Source: CAZONU01 sp965370045 | GTDB lineage: Bacteria > Planctomycetota > SZUA-567 > JAKLDR01 | Direction: 5' to 3' | DNA length: 64,000 nt | Assembly: GCA_965370045.1 (NCBI GenBank) | Contig: CBDUSI010000005.1 | Span: 1-64,000 of the forward strand | In this document: positions 8,464 through 17,775 of the stretch, piece by piece | Layout: each line of letters begins with the position of its first letter | Numbering within the stretch: the first letter of the stretch is position 1 | Position numbers and translations under genes: made by a program | Notes under the pieces: model-generated | Seen by the model: the letters and a program-made list of their open reading frames with translations, nothing else | What the model was told of the DNA's origin: nothing | The model's database searches: none

Positions 8464-9774
8464 CTAGCGGCGTTTCACGTGGACGGGGCGGGAACCCTTG
8501 CCGTGCACCGGCAAGGTCACCACGCCTGGTTCGAGACCTTTCAGCAGATTGGTCGCTGAGCTGCGGACCTCATCGTCGGACGACTTCGTGAGTTTCTGGA
8601 GAAACGGCCTGGCCAGGTCGCCGGCCGCGGAGAAACGCTTGCGAGCGGCCTCCCTGACTTTGAACTCCTCCGAGGCCAGGTCCTTGGCCCACTTCTTCAT
8701 GGTCTCCTCAATCGCCGGAAGCCAGTTGAGCCGCGCGTCCTCTCCGGGTAGCGTGTCGAAGACGACGCCAGCGCGAACCAGTTCGTCGGGCTTGGGCGTT
8801 ACCTTCAGCGGGAATATCGCGTCGTAGGTCTTGCTCGGAACGCGCGCGGCGACCAGAAAGCCGGTCTTCCCCAGCAAATCCGGGCGCCAGGTCTCGACGA
8901 TGGCCGCGGCCTCCTCCCCGGTCAGGCCGAAAGCGCGCCACTGCGCGCGGCAGGCGGCCAGCAGCTTCTTCGCGTCGCCCCCGGCCTTGAGCACGTCCTT
9001 CCTGGCCAGCGTTACCGTCGCCCCGGCGGCGACGTTCTTGATCGCCACGAAATTCCGCGTCTTCCCGTCGTTGACGATCACGATCACCGGCCCACTGGCG
9101 GTCTTCTGCGCGTTCTTGAGGGTAATGGCCTCGGCGCTGACCTTGCCCTCCAACGGCGGCTTCTGGATGGCGGTGGCCTCATAAAACAAGAAACGCTCAC
9201 TCCCGCCGGCCGTCCTGATCCACTTGCCGGGCACCGCCCGGACCGTGCTCCACCAGTGGCTCTTTCCAACCTTCCTCGCGTCGGCGGGCCGCTTGGCCGT
9301 TAATCTGCCTTTCCACTTCATGCCCACCGCGTCGGTGACGCCCGCCCCCATGGACCAGAAAGTCTCCGTGACCAGCTCCGGCTTGGGCCAATAGACCAGC
9401 GGCCGGCCCCTGAATGTGAGCACCTGGACCGAGACCTCCAGGCCCTCCCTGCCGTAGAGATGCAGGACCGGCTTGCGCCACGAGCGGAACTCATCCTTCT
9501 TGGGCGTGAACTCCTTATCGTGGCGGAGGACGAATGCGGGCAGGCCGGCGACCAACTCGTCGGGTACGGTCAACAGGCTCTTGGGCTTGGCTTTTCCCTT
9601 CGGATCGCGCCACGGAACGTTGCTCTTGATGATCGCCATGCGGCGGATGTAGACGCCCCATTCATGGACCACGAACTTCTCCGGGGCCTTCTCCGCGCCC
9701 TCGCCGCCGGAAGCGACCAGCGGAAGCAGCGCGGCCAGTCCCGCCAGCGCCAGAATTCCCCGGGAACTCGTCAC
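8464..9774 (-). CDS. Secreted VHEWG-start protein with C-terminal HEAT-like segment
   Basis: This 436-residue protein starts at a GTG behind a purine-rich ribosome site and has a signal peptide (about 1-23). The mature part opens with FVVHEWGVYIRR. A similar VHEWG opening is known from uncharacterised planctomycete-type secreted proteins (recalled, not searched). The middle is predicted beta-rich. Residues about 360-425 (SEEFKVREAARKRFSAAG and the following DDEVRSSATNLLKGLE) look like one or two HEAT repeats. It precedes the giant TPR gene by 9 bases, suggesting the two act together at the cell surface. Function unknown. Confidence 0.75.
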   Translation of the reverse strand: MTSSRGILALAGLAALLPLVASGGEGAEKAPEKFVVHEWGVYIRRMAIIKSNVPWRDPKGKAKPKSLLTVPDELVAGLPAFVLRHDKEFTPKKDEFRSWRKPVLHLYGREGLEVSVQVLTFRGRPLVYWPKPELVTETFWSMGAGVTDAVGMKWKGRLTAKRPADARKVGKSHWWSTVRAVPGKWIRTAGGSERFLFYEATAIQKPPLEGKVSAEAITLKNAQKTASGPVIVIVNDGKTRNFVAIKNVAAGATVTLARKDVLKAGGDAKKLLAACRAQWRAFGLTGEEAAAIVETWRPDLLGKTGFLVAARVPSKTYDAIFPLKVTPKPDELVRAGVVFDTLPGEDARLNWLPAIEETMKKWAKDLASEEFKVREAARKRFSAAGDLARPFLQKLTKSSDDEVRSSATNLLKGLEPGVVTLPVHGKGSRPVHVKRR

Positions 9775-9802
9775 TCTCGTCTCTCCCTATGAAACGGCCG
9801 CG

Positions 9803-9828
9803 GGCGGGGACCCTCACGGGCCCCCGCC
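9803..9828 (-). terminator. GC hairpin after the VIT/vWA gene
   Basis: GGCGGGG-A-CCC (9803-9813) pairs with GGG-C-CCCCGCC (9818-9828) around a TCAC loop with one mismatch. It lies between the stop of the minus-strand VIT/vWA gene and the start of the VHEWG gene. No T-tract follows. Confidence 0.45.
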
Positions 9829-9863
9829 CCGGCATCACGCGTGGGTTTCTCTGCCCTGGCGTC

Positions 9864-12800
9864 TCACCGCACCAGGTTCGAGGCGTTCACGGGGCTGCTC
9901 TGATGGCGCAGGTCCTTGCTCCGCGGGTTCGAGTCCAGGTCGCGAATCGCCCAGTCCTTGGGAATCGTAACCTTGAAGGACCCGGCCTTCGGCTTGTAGT
10001 TGATCTTGAGATCGGTCACGCGCACGGTGCGCGTCTGGCCGGCGGCGGCGGCCTTGATAACCGTCAGCTTCCGGGCCATCTCCTCGGCCTTGGTCTTGCT
10101 GCCCGCGGCGCGCAGCTTGGCGATGGTCTTCTCGTAGCGCTTGACCATCTCGGGATTCGCCCTGCGCCCGCCGTCCTTGCTGTGGTAGGTCACCTTGAAG
10201 ACGGTGGGCACCTTGACCCCGCCGACCTCCTTGACCTCGCCGCACTCCACCGTGCGGGTCAGGCGCGAGTAGCGGCCCCCGCGGCGCCAGGTGTTCTCGT
10301 AGACCTCTATCTTGGTCACCGGGCCCTTCTCGGAGCTCAGGTGGATCAGGATCCTGTTGTTGCTGTTGCCGCGGCGGGCCAGGCGCAGGACCAGGCCGTC
10401 ATCGCCCTTCTTCTCGACGGTGATGTACCATCTGCGGTCCAGCTTCTGGGCCCAGGGGAAGATGTAGGCGGGGAGCAGCCCGCCCAGGGCCTTGACGTCC
10501 CCGGCGGTGACCCGGCGCCTGGCGGCGTACTTGAGCAGCGGGTAGAATTGCACGCGCACCTTGCCGTCGGATATATCGTAATGGTCGTCGCCGACCTTGC
10601 GGCTGAAGAAGCGCCTAGTCTCGGTGTCCAGAGCCAGTTCCCAGGCGCGGCCCTCAAGCTTCTCCGTGCCCTCCTTGTCGAGCGTGTAGGAACTCACCTT
10701 CAGGGACAGGCTCTTGTAGCGCCCGGCCAGGTTCCGGAGTATCTTCATGGCCTCGGCGGAGCTGTGCTTGTGGCGGTAGGGCAGCGCGCCCAGCTCGTTG
10801 ATGCGGAAGACCGGGAAGATGTCCCTGCGCGCCCAGGCCAGCACGTCAGTATCGAAACCCTCGCCGGACCGGAGGCGGCTCTTGCGCTCCTCTGCTCTGC
10901 CACCCCCTGCTGCCTTTCCTTTGGTGCCGTAGTGGCCAGGCGCCTTCTTGGCCGCTTCCGCAGCCGCGCGCGGCGCCGCCGGCCTCTTCGTGGCCGGCGC
11001 GTTGCTCCTGGCCAGCTGTTCGACGCTTTTCGACTGCTTCTTGAGCTTGCCGGACTGAAGAGCCTTGTCGCTGCGGCGGCCGCGGTCGCCGGGCTTGCCG
11101 GGGCCTCTCTTGGCGTCCGCCATGACTCCCTGCTCCATCTCGGACTTCGTCCAGGCGCCGGCGCCGCCCAGCGGGATGTCGCCGATGGCCTCGTCGTCCT
11201 TGCCGTTGAACTCGTCGTTGCGGCGTTCGATGCCGAAGCGCTCGTAGTCCTCGGCGGTCTCCAGAACGATGAAGCTGGTGTAGTGGCTCATCACCCGGTA
11301 GCGCTTGGACGTCCGGATCACCGTCTGGACCAGTTTCGCGGACGCATCGCCGTCGGCCAGCGCGGCCACGTCCTGAAGGTGACCTATCTTCTCGTTGGCC
11401 CACAGCTTGGCGACGAAGCAGTTGGACTTCTCGCCCTGGAAGTCGACCTTGAACTCCCTGGTGTAGGGCTTGTCCTTGTAGCTGGCGGTCAGGCGCACCT
11501 TGGCCTTGCCCTGGCGCAGGTACTTCCCGAAGGCAAACAACTGCCGCCCGGCGCTGACGTTGGGGAACCACACGGGATAGATCTCGTCGGTCTCGGTGCC
11601 CACGAACTCCATGCGTACGCCGGTGTAAAGCGGCCAGGCGTAGTCGTCCATCAGCTCGCCGACGCTGGCGGCCACGTCGTCGGCGGAGGCCAGCGGCCGC
11701 ACGGTACCATCGAACCTGCGGGCCAGCTCGGCCAAGAGGGCCGCGTCCTGCACGTCACCGATTGACAGGCAGTGCACGCGCACCTCGCAGCCCTTGAGAG
11801 ACTTTTCGGCGTCGGCCACCAGCCGCGCGGTCCGGGTGCTGGTCAGGCTGGAAAGCCCGCTGCCCACGTAGACCACCTGGGCGAGCGCCTCCGTGCCGGC
11901 CAGGGTCGCCGCGGCCTGCCAGGCGGTCGACAGGTCGCTGGCGCCCATGGCCTCCAGGCCGTCCATCCACTTGCCGGCCGCGGCCACGTTCCCCGCGCTG
12001 GCCCGCACCATGGTGGGCTTGAAGGCCTGGGCGAAAGTATCGTAAGCCACGATGCCGAACTCGTCGCCGGCCTTAAGCAGCGAGAGCGCGTGCCTGGTGG
12101 CCTTCTTGGCCAGCGCCAGGTGCCGGTCGCCCAGTCCGCCGGACTTGTCGAGAACGAAGACGAAGCGGCTGGCGGCGGGCTTCTCGCTGTCGGCCTCCTG
12201 CAGCTCCGGCGAGAAGATCATCAGGAAGTAACCCTCGCCGTCGCGGTCGTGCCAGTAGGGCACCACCACCAGTTCGCCCTCGCCCTTGACCACCTGGTAG
12301 TCGAGGGTGAAGTCCCTGGCAGGCGCGATCTTCTCCGCGGAGTAGTTGACGGTTATGGCATTGTCCCCGGCCTTGACCTCGGCGTCTTTGTAGCCGGGTA
12401 CCGCGGAGGCCACGATCGTGGGGGTGGAGGCCACGCTGAGCTTGACCTCGATTTTGCCCACCGGGTGGGTCTGGAGAGAATCGGAGACCAGCGGATAGGT
12501 GAAGCGGATGCGGCCGTGCTCGCGCTTGAGCACCTGGTAGTAGCTGATCAGCACGCGCTTCTCGCTCTTGGCCTCGATGGGGAAGACGCGCATCTTGAAC
12601 ATGTTCCCGCCGGCCCACTCCAGGAGCGCCGGGTCCCTGCGCTGGACCAGCAGGGCCTCGAAGGTCCGCCGGGCGCGCTGGGTCTCGGCGATCTCACCCT
12701 CCATCAGCCGGTCGCCGACGTACATCGCCAGCCGGCTGATGGTCGCCCCCGCGGGCAGCGGGAAGTAGAAGGTACCCTCCAGCCGCTGCTTGGTGTCGTT

Positions 12801-13673
12801 GTAGAAGACCTGGTCCACTTCGATCAGCGCGATCTGCTCCTTTATAGTCACGTTCACGCTGTGCCTGCGAACCTCCAGGGGCTTGCCCACGCTGCCGTCC
12901 CGCAGGCGGGGGACCAGCGCTCCCGAGGTCCAGCTGTCCTTGGCCTTGCTCGCGACCGCCATGGGGCCCGTCTTGACCGTCTCACCGGCCCCGGCCAGCT
13001 GCTCGAAGCCGGCCGTGTCGCGGACCAGCACCTCGCCGCTGATCACGACGACAGTCATCATCAATGCGCTTAGAGTTCTTCGATTCACCTCAGTATCTCC
13101 TTCATCTGCCTTCGCGTCCGCACCACCTTCGAGTCTCACGGTAAACCTGGTCCCCAGGGCGATGGCTTCGCCCACCGGGGTCTTTACCTTAAACTGGCCC
13201 TTGCCCTTCGCCACCTCGCAGGTGACCTCGCCCCTCCGCAACTCGACCAGCGGGCGGTTGCGGTCGGGCCACGACGTGACCTTCACCTTGCTGCCGCCGG
13301 CCACCTCTAAAATGCTGCCGTCGACGAGCTTCTCGGCGATGGTCCGGCCGACCGCGGGCTGCAAGTCCCTGACCATCACGCGGCTGGGGCGCGGAGGCGT
13401 GGGCTGATTCTTCCCAATGACCTTCCCGTCCCGCGGCTGCCAGTTAACGGCCAGCAGCAGCGCCGCTGCCGCCGCCGCCGCGGCTGCGAAGACGCCGGTC
13501 CAGAGCACGCGGCGCGAGCGGCGGGGCTTGACCTCCGCCCCGGCCTTCAGGCGCGCGGCCACCCGGGCGAAGATTTCGCCCTGGGCCTCGGGCCGGGGGT
13601 CTTCCGGCCGGGGCGCGCGCTTGAGCAGCTTCTCGATGTTGCGATCCAGGTTGCGTTCCCGTTCGTCGCTCAT
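9864..13673 (-). CDS. Membrane-anchored FecR/VIT/vWA protein with LolA-like C-terminal domain
   Basis: This 1269-residue protein is likely partner of the adjacent ECF sigma factor. Order: a short charged cytoplasmic N-terminus (1-54), a membrane helix (about 56-77), a FecR-like domain (about 100-235), a VIT domain (about 265-390) and a vWA-like domain (about 503-690). A linker rich in Lys/Arg/Ala follows, then a C-terminal part (about 960-1250) resembling LolA or outer-membrane lipoprotein carrier folds. The vWA metal site is degenerate: DKSGG at 509-513 instead of DxSxS, and VYVGSG where LxTDG is usual. The start overlaps the sigma-factor stop (ATGA). FecR domains often pass surface signals to ECF sigma factors, and here the N-terminus could be the anti-sigma part. 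That role is inferred. Confidence 0.8.
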   Translation of the reverse strand: MSDERERNLDRNIEKLLKRAPRPEDPRPEAQGEIFARVAARLKAGAEVKPRRSRRVLWTGVFAAAAAAAAALLLAVNWQPRDGKVIGKNQPTPPRPSRVMVRDLQPAVGRTIAEKLVDGSILEVAGGSKVKVTSWPDRNRPLVELRRGEVTCEVAKGKGQFKVKTPVGEAIALGTRFTVRLEGGADAKADEGDTEVNRRTLSALMMTVVVISGEVLVRDTAGFEQLAGAGETVKTGPMAVASKAKDSWTSGALVPRLRDGSVGKPLEVRRHSVNVTIKEQIALIEVDQVFYNDTKQRLEGTFYFPLPAGATISRLAMYVGDRLMEGEIAETQRARRTFEALLVQRRDPALLEWAGGNMFKMRVFPIEAKSEKRVLISYYQVLKREHGRIRFTYPLVSDSLQTHPVGKIEVKLSVASTPTIVASAVPGYKDAEVKAGDNAITVNYSAEKIAPARDFTLDYQVVKGEGELVVVPYWHDRDGEGYFLMIFSPELQEADSEKPAASRFVFVLDKSGGLGDRHLALAKKATRHALSLLKAGDEFGIVAYDTFAQAFKPTMVRASAGNVAAAGKWMDGLEAMGASDLSTAWQAAATLAGTEALAQVVYVGSGLSSLTSTRTARLVADAEKSLKGCEVRVHCLSIGDVQDAALLAELARRFDGTVRPLASADDVAASVGELMDDYAWPLYTGVRMEFVGTETDEIYPVWFPNVSAGRQLFAFGKYLRQGKAKVRLTASYKDKPYTREFKVDFQGEKSNCFVAKLWANEKIGHLQDVAALADGDASAKLVQTVIRTSKRYRVMSHYTSFIVLETAEDYERFGIERRNDEFNGKDDEAIGDIPLGGAGAWTKSEMEQGVMADAKRGPGKPGDRGRRSDKALQSGKLKKQSKSVEQLARSNAPATKRPAAPRAAAEAAKKAPGHYGTKGKAAGGGRAEERKSRLRSGEGFDTDVLAWARRDIFPVFRINELGALPYRHKHSSAEAMKILRNLAGRYKSLSLKVSSYTLDKEGTEKLEGRAWELALDTETRRFFSRKVGDDHYDISDGKVRVQFYPLLKYAARRRVTAGDVKALGGLLPAYIFPWAQKLDRRWYITVEKKGDDGLVLRLARRGNSNNRILIHLSSEKGPVTKIEVYENTWRRGGRYSRLTRTVECGEVKEVGGVKVPTVFKVTYHSKDGGRRANPEMVKRYEKTIAKLRAAGSKTKAEEMARKLTVIKAAAAGQTRTVRVTDLKINYKPKAGSFKVTIPKDWAIRDLDSNPRSKDLRHQSSPVNASNLVR

Positions 13674-14302
13674 GACTTTGCCCTCATGGTCTCGAAGTTC
13701 ATGTTCTCCGCCGCCAGCTTGAAGGCGTCGCGGAAGGCGTTCCTGGCGCGGAAAAGCCGCGCCTCGGCGGCCTTGGGCGTGGCTCCAAGTTGCTCAGCCA
13801 CCTCCTTGACCTGGCGTTCCTCCATGTAGCGCAGGCGCAGGACCTGCTCGTACTTGGGGGGGAGTTCGGAAAGCACCAGCTCGACCACCTCCGCCATCTC
13901 CGTGCGCTCCAGTTCCTGGTCGGGAAGCTCGGTGTGCTCCAAGTCGAAGAGGCGCTTGGTGAACTCCTCGTCGAAGCGACTGAAGACCAGCTCCACCACC
14001 GGCTTGCGATTGTTCCTGCGGTAGAAGTCCAGCACGCGGTGCCGGGCAATCCCCAAAAGCCAGGCCCCCGGAGCGCGCCGGGTGTCGAAGTTCTTGATGT
14101 CGCGAAATGCCTGGAAGAACACGTCTCCGACGATCTCCTCAGCCTCCGAGTGGTTCCCGTCTACTCGACAGAGCACGTATCTGTAGACTCCCGCGAAGTG
14201 CTCGTCGTAGAATTGCCGCATGGCTTCTTCGTCACCCCTCTTGACCGCAGCAACCAGCTCACTCCGCAATTGCCCCCAGTCGGCCTCGTCACTTGTCTGC
14301 AT
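13670..14302 (-). CDS. ECF-type RNA polymerase sigma factor
   Basis: This 210-residue protein has a sigma region 2 (about 25-95, ending in the typical GAWLLGIARHRVLDFYRR) and a region 4 (about 135-195, LSELPPKYEQVLRLRYMEER followed by a helix-turn-helix). The start ATG has a strong ribosome site (GGGGG, 5-6 bases upstream). Its stop overlaps the start of the VIT/vWA gene, the usual coupling of an ECF factor with its membrane regulator. A sequence resembling an ECF promoter lies upstream, which would fit autoregulation. Confidence 0.93.
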   Translation of the reverse strand: MQTSDEADWGQLRSELVAAVKRGDEEAMRQFYDEHFAGVYRYVLCRVDGNHSEAEEIVGDVFFQAFRDIKNFDTRRAPGAWLLGIARHRVLDFYRRNNRKPVVELVFSRFDEEFTKRLFDLEHTELPDQELERTEMAEVVELVLSELPPKYEQVLRLRYMEERQVKEVAEQLGATPKAAEARLFRARNAFRDAFKLAAENMNFETMRAKS

Positions 14303-14564
14303 TCCTACCCCCTTCTGCGTGGGTTTAGACGGGGATCACGCGCGGAAAGTGCAAAAAAACGGATTTAGTGCGGAGCTCAGCAGTGCGCACAGGTGCGCCA
14401 CGTCCGCAAGCCATTGCCAATAAGCGGCTTGCGATGGCGAAGCCGGTCAGGAGCAGTACGAGCGCGGCCATGGCTCTCCTACTCGAAGTCGGTGAAAACT
14501 CGGGGGAGTTTCTATCCGCCCCGCCGCCTCTTTGCAACGATACTCAGCGGGACGCGCGGGGGAG
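14303..14564. other. Gene-free gap upstream of ECF sigma factor
   Basis: This 262-bp gap holds the ribosome site and possible promoter of the ECF factor near 14305-14352, and the end of the potassium channel gene at its far side. No RNA gene or convincing small ORF was seen in the rest. Confidence 0.5.
14325..14352 (-). promoter_or_regulatory. Possible ECF-type promoter of the sigma factor
   Basis: On the minus strand GCACTT (14347-14352) and TCTAA (14325-14329) are 17 bp apart, similar to the GAACTT/TCTGA class used by sigma-E-like factors. It is a weak match and not compared with other targets. Confidence 0.25.
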
Positions 14565-15383
14565 CTACTCCTTCGCCCCTTCGGAGCGCAGCTGGGCCCC
14601 GCAGCCCTTGCAGAACCCCGCGCCGGCATCGTGCCCCGCGCTCCCGCACTGCGGGCACTTCCGGGAGACATCCCCGCTTCTGGTCGCCTCGGCCACCGCC
14701 ACGGACACGAAGCCGGTGGGCACCACGATCAGGCTGTAGCCCAGGATCATGATGGCCGCGGCGATGCCCTGCCCCAGCCCGGTCTGGGGGTGGATGTCGC
14801 CGTAACCCACGGTGGTCAGGGTGACGATCGCCCAGTAGATGCTCCGGGGGATGTTGTCGAAGCCAGGGTTGTCCCGCTCCACGACGTACATCAGCGCCCC
14901 GAGCATGGCCACCATGGTCAGGATGAACAGGAGAAAGATCACGATCCGCCGCGCGCTGGCCTTGAGCGCGGTCAGCAGCACCCGCGTCTCCTCGACGTAG
15001 TTGGCCAGGCCGAACACCCGGAAGATCCTCAGCAGTCGGAGCACCCGGACCACCATCACCAGGTGGCGGAGGGGCGTGAACAGCGCCGCGTAGGCGGGGG
15101 CCACCGCCAGGAAGTCGACCACGCCGAAGAAGCTGAAGGCGTACTTCCTCCGCTTCTCGGCCGAGTAGAGGCGCAGCAGGTACTCAATCGTGAAGAGCAC
15201 CGTGAAGAACCACTCGGCGGTGCGCAGCTGGGAGCCGTAATCCCGCTCGACCCCCTCCACGGTCTCGAGCATGACCACCAGCACGCTGATCAGGATGCAG
15301 ACGATCAGCACCACGTCGAACAGCCGACCGGCGCGGGTATCGACGCCGAATATCACCTCGCGGAGTCTCTTTCGGAGGCTCAT
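14565..15383 (-). CDS. Voltage-gated potassium channel family protein with C-terminal zinc ribbon
   Basis: This 272-residue ion transport protein has six predicted membrane segments. S4 (HLVMVVRVLRLLRIFRVF) carries regularly spaced arginines and the pore has the selectivity filter TVGYGDIHP. The tail ends with a four-cysteine ribbon, CPQCGSAGHDAGAGFCKGCG. I place the start at the ATG MSLRKRLRE, five bases from the stop of the sugar-isomerase gene, not at an upstream in-frame ATG that overlaps that gene. Ligand gating by the ribbon is possible but not shown. Confidence 0.87.
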   Translation of the reverse strand: MSLRKRLREVIFGVDTRAGRLFDVVLIVCILISVLVVMLETVEGVERDYGSQLRTAEWFFTVLFTIEYLLRLYSAEKRRKYAFSFFGVVDFLAVAPAYAALFTPLRHLVMVVRVLRLLRIFRVFGLANYVEETRVLLTALKASARRIVIFLLFILTMVAMLGALMYVVERDNPGFDNIPRSIYWAIVTLTTVGYGDIHPQTGLGQGIAAAIMILGYSLIVVPTGFVSVAVAEATRSGDVSRKCPQCGSAGHDAGAGFCKGCGAQLRSEGAKE

Positions 15384-15387
15384 GTGC

Positions 15388-16221
15388 CTAGCTCTTCTCC
15401 AGATAGGCCCGCTTGATCTTCTCAACGTACCCGTCCTGGGGCTCGGCCCAGTGCTCCTCGCTGAAGACCTCGACCTCGTTCCAGCCGGCGAAGCCGGCCT
15501 CCTCCATCCAGCCGCGGATGCCCTTGATGTCGAGGCAGCCCTCGCCCATCAGTCCGCGGTCGGTCAGCAGGTGCCGGGTCTTGACCCGCCAGTCGCAGAT
15601 GTGAAAGGCGAAAAGCCATCCGTTCTCGCCGGCGACCCTTATCTCGGATTCCAGGTCCGGATCCCACCAGGTGTGGTAAACGTCCACGGCGATGCCCAGG
15701 CCGGGATCGCGAAGCTCCTCGCAGACGGCCCGCGCCTCGGCCATGCGGTTGACCGCCGACTTGTCCGCGGCGTACATGGGATGCAGGGGCTCAATGGCCA
15801 ACTTGACGCCGCAGGCCGCCGCGTGCGGCAGCAGCGCCTCGATGCCCGCGGATATCTGCCGGCGGGCCTCGGCCAGGGGCATGCCCGGCACCGCCCCGCA
15901 GACCAGGACAACCAGCGGCGCGCCGACAGCCGCGGCCTCGTCGACGCATTTCCTGTTCTCGTCGATGGCCTGCTGGCCGCCGCCTTCCTCACACGCCGGA
16001 AAGAAACCGCCGCGCACCAGGGACACCGGAGCTATTCCCGAGGCGCGAATCATCTCTCCGGCCTTCTCCGCGCCGACGGGCTCGATAACGTTCCGCCAGA
16101 CGCAGATGCCCCCGATTCCCGCCCGCGCGTAGCCCTCCAGGCACTCGGCCAGGCTCCACGGCTTGTTGGTCATGGTGTGGACCGCCAGCCGGGAGAGGTC
16201 CGTGAGCGCGGAGGCGGGCAC
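15388..16221 (-). CDS. Sugar phosphate isomerase/epimerase-like TIM-barrel protein
   Basis: This 277-residue protein fits the xylose-isomerase-like/AP-endonuclease-2 superfamily. Candidate metal ligands appear in order: Glu in LAIEPLHPMY, Asp and His in VDVYHTWWDPD, His in FHICDW, and Glu in NEVEVFSEEHW. The GTG start follows GGAGG at 8 bases, within the end of the upstream oxidoreductase gene, and only 3 bases separate the two genes. Together they look like a sugar or inositol-derivative catabolic pair. The exact substrate cannot be read from sequence. Confidence 0.85.
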   Translation of the reverse strand: MPASALTDLSRLAVHTMTNKPWSLAECLEGYARAGIGGICVWRNVIEPVGAEKAGEMIRASGIAPVSLVRGGFFPACEEGGGQQAIDENRKCVDEAAAVGAPLVVLVCGAVPGMPLAEARRQISAGIEALLPHAAACGVKLAIEPLHPMYAADKSAVNRMAEARAVCEELRDPGLGIAVDVYHTWWDPDLESEIRVAGENGWLFAFHICDWRVKTRHLLTDRGLMGEGCLDIKGIRGWMEEAGFAGWNEVEVFSEEHWAEPQDGYVEKIKRAYLEKS

Positions 16222-16224
16222 GGT

Positions 16225-17382
16225 TCAGACCTCCAGCGCGGGCACGTCCACCCAGGCGCGCCGCTTCCAACTCTCTATCCCGCACTCGGCGAGCTGCACG
16301 CCCTTGGCGCCCTCCAGCAGGCTCCACTTGAAGGGCTCGTCCACCACCGCGTGGCGCAGGAAGAGCTCCCACTGGGCTTTGAAGGCGTTGCCGTAGTCCT
16401 CCGCGTCGGGGACCTCCTGCCAGTCGGCGAAGTAGTCGATGGGCTGCTCAATGTCCGGGTTCCACACCGGGCGGGGCGTCCCGCTCAGCGGCTGAATCCG
16501 GCAGCTGCGCAGCCCGGCCACGGCGCTGCCCTGGGTGCCGTCGACCTGCACGGCCAGGAGGTCGTCGCGGCGCACGCGTACGCACCACGAGGAGTTAAAG
16601 TGGCAGACGACTCCGTTATCCAGCTTGAAGGTGCTGTAGACGGAGTCCTCCGCGCTGCACTTGTAGCTCTCGCCCTGCTCGTCGACGCGCTCCTTGATGT
16701 GCGTGGCCCCCAGGCAGGAGACCGCGGCGACATGGCCGAAGAGGTTGTCGATCACGTAGCGCCAGTGGCAGAGCATGTCCACGATGATGCCGCCGCCGTC
16801 CTCAGTCCGGTAGTTCCAGGAGGGCCGCTGGCAGGGCTTCCCGGGATCCTTGCCGTCGAAGACCCAGTAGCCGAACTCGCCGCGAACGCTGATGATCTCA
16901 CCGAAGAAGCCGTCGTCCATCAGTCCCCTGAGCTTGAGCAGGCCGGGCAGCCAGAGCTTGTCCTGGACCACCCCGTTCTTGAGTCCCGCGTCGCGGCACA
17001 GCGCGTAGAGGCGATAGGCCTCCTCCGTCGCCGTCGCGATGGGCTTCTCGCAATAGATGGCCTTGCCAGCCTTCACGGCCATCTCCACGAAACGGGCGCG
17101 CTGCTGGGTTGTCGAGGAGTCGAAGAATATCTCGTTGTGGGGGTCCGCCAGCGCGGCGGCGACGTCGGTCGTCCAGCGCTCCACCCCGAACCGCCCGGCG
17201 AGGGCCTTGAGCTTCGCCTCGTTCCGCCCGGTGAGGATGGGGTCGGGCACTATCGTCAAATCGTTTGAGACCTTTACGCCGCCCTGCTTGATGATGGCCA
17301 CTATCGAGCGGTCCAGGTGCTGATTCGTGCCCATTCGCCCGGTGACGCCGTTGAGTATCACACCGACCTTGCGGACTGACAT
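16225..17382 (-). CDS. Gfo/Idh/MocA family oxidoreductase
   Basis: This 385-residue NAD(P)-dependent dehydrogenase-like protein has an N-terminal Rossmann segment (VGVILNGVTGRMG), the family CEKPIA motif near 105, and a C-terminal alpha/beta substrate domain. I start it at MSVRKVGV because GGAGGAG lies 6-8 bases upstream. An upstream in-frame start would add 14 residues without homology-like features. It is cotranscribed with the downstream isomerase-like gene. Substrate unknown, probably a sugar or cyclitol. Confidence 0.88.
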   Translation of the reverse strand: MSVRKVGVILNGVTGRMGTNQHLDRSIVAIIKQGGVKVSNDLTIVPDPILTGRNEAKLKALAGRFGVERWTTDVAAALADPHNEIFFDSSTTQQRARFVEMAVKAGKAIYCEKPIATATEEAYRLYALCRDAGLKNGVVQDKLWLPGLLKLRGLMDDGFFGEIISVRGEFGYWVFDGKDPGKPCQRPSWNYRTEDGGGIIVDMLCHWRYVIDNLFGHVAAVSCLGATHIKERVDEQGESYKCSAEDSVYSTFKLDNGVVCHFNSSWCVRVRRDDLLAVQVDGTQGSAVAGLRSCRIQPLSGTPRPVWNPDIEQPIDYFADWQEVPDAEDYGNAFKAQWELFLRHAVVDEPFKWSLLEGAKGVQLAECGIESWKRRAWVDVPALEV

Positions 17383-17496
17383 GCGGTCTCCTCCGGGCCA
17401 AGAAGAAGAGCGGCCGGGGCTCACGGCTCCCCGACCACCCCGGTCTCAGTCGCTGTGGGGCCTCTATGGCAGCGGGCAGTTCGCGAAGCCGACCGA

Positions 17497-17736
17497 CTAG
17501 CCGGCGGCCAGCTCCTCCATGTAGGCGACAGCTTTGCCGACGGTGTCGTTGGCGCCCGCGCGGTCCTCGTCGATTTCGAGGTCGAACTCCTCCTCCAGCG
17601 CGGCGATGAGCTCGACGGACTGGATGGACTCCATGCCCAGGTCGCGGACGAAGTTGGCCTCGTCGGTGACCTTCTCGACGGGGACCTTGAGCAGATCGGC
17701 AATCACCTTGCGGGTGCGGTCGGCGGCTTCGGACAT
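17497..17736 (-). CDS. Acyl carrier protein
   Basis: This 79-residue acidic four-helix protein has the phosphopantetheine site in GMESIQSVEL, where the usual DSL is ESI. The serine itself is kept (about residue 36). The ribosome site AGGAGG is well placed and a near-consensus promoter lies upstream, so it is a separate transcription unit. No fatty-acid synthase genes are nearby. It may be a specialised carrier rather than the housekeeping AcpP. Confidence 0.9.
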   Translation of the reverse strand: MSEAADRTRKVIADLLKVPVEKVTDEANFVRDLGMESIQSVELIAALEEEFDLEIDEDRAGANDTVGKAVAYMEELAAG

Positions 17737-17775
17737 CCGGCTTCCTCCTGCTGCGTTAATGGCCTCTGGCCCGAA

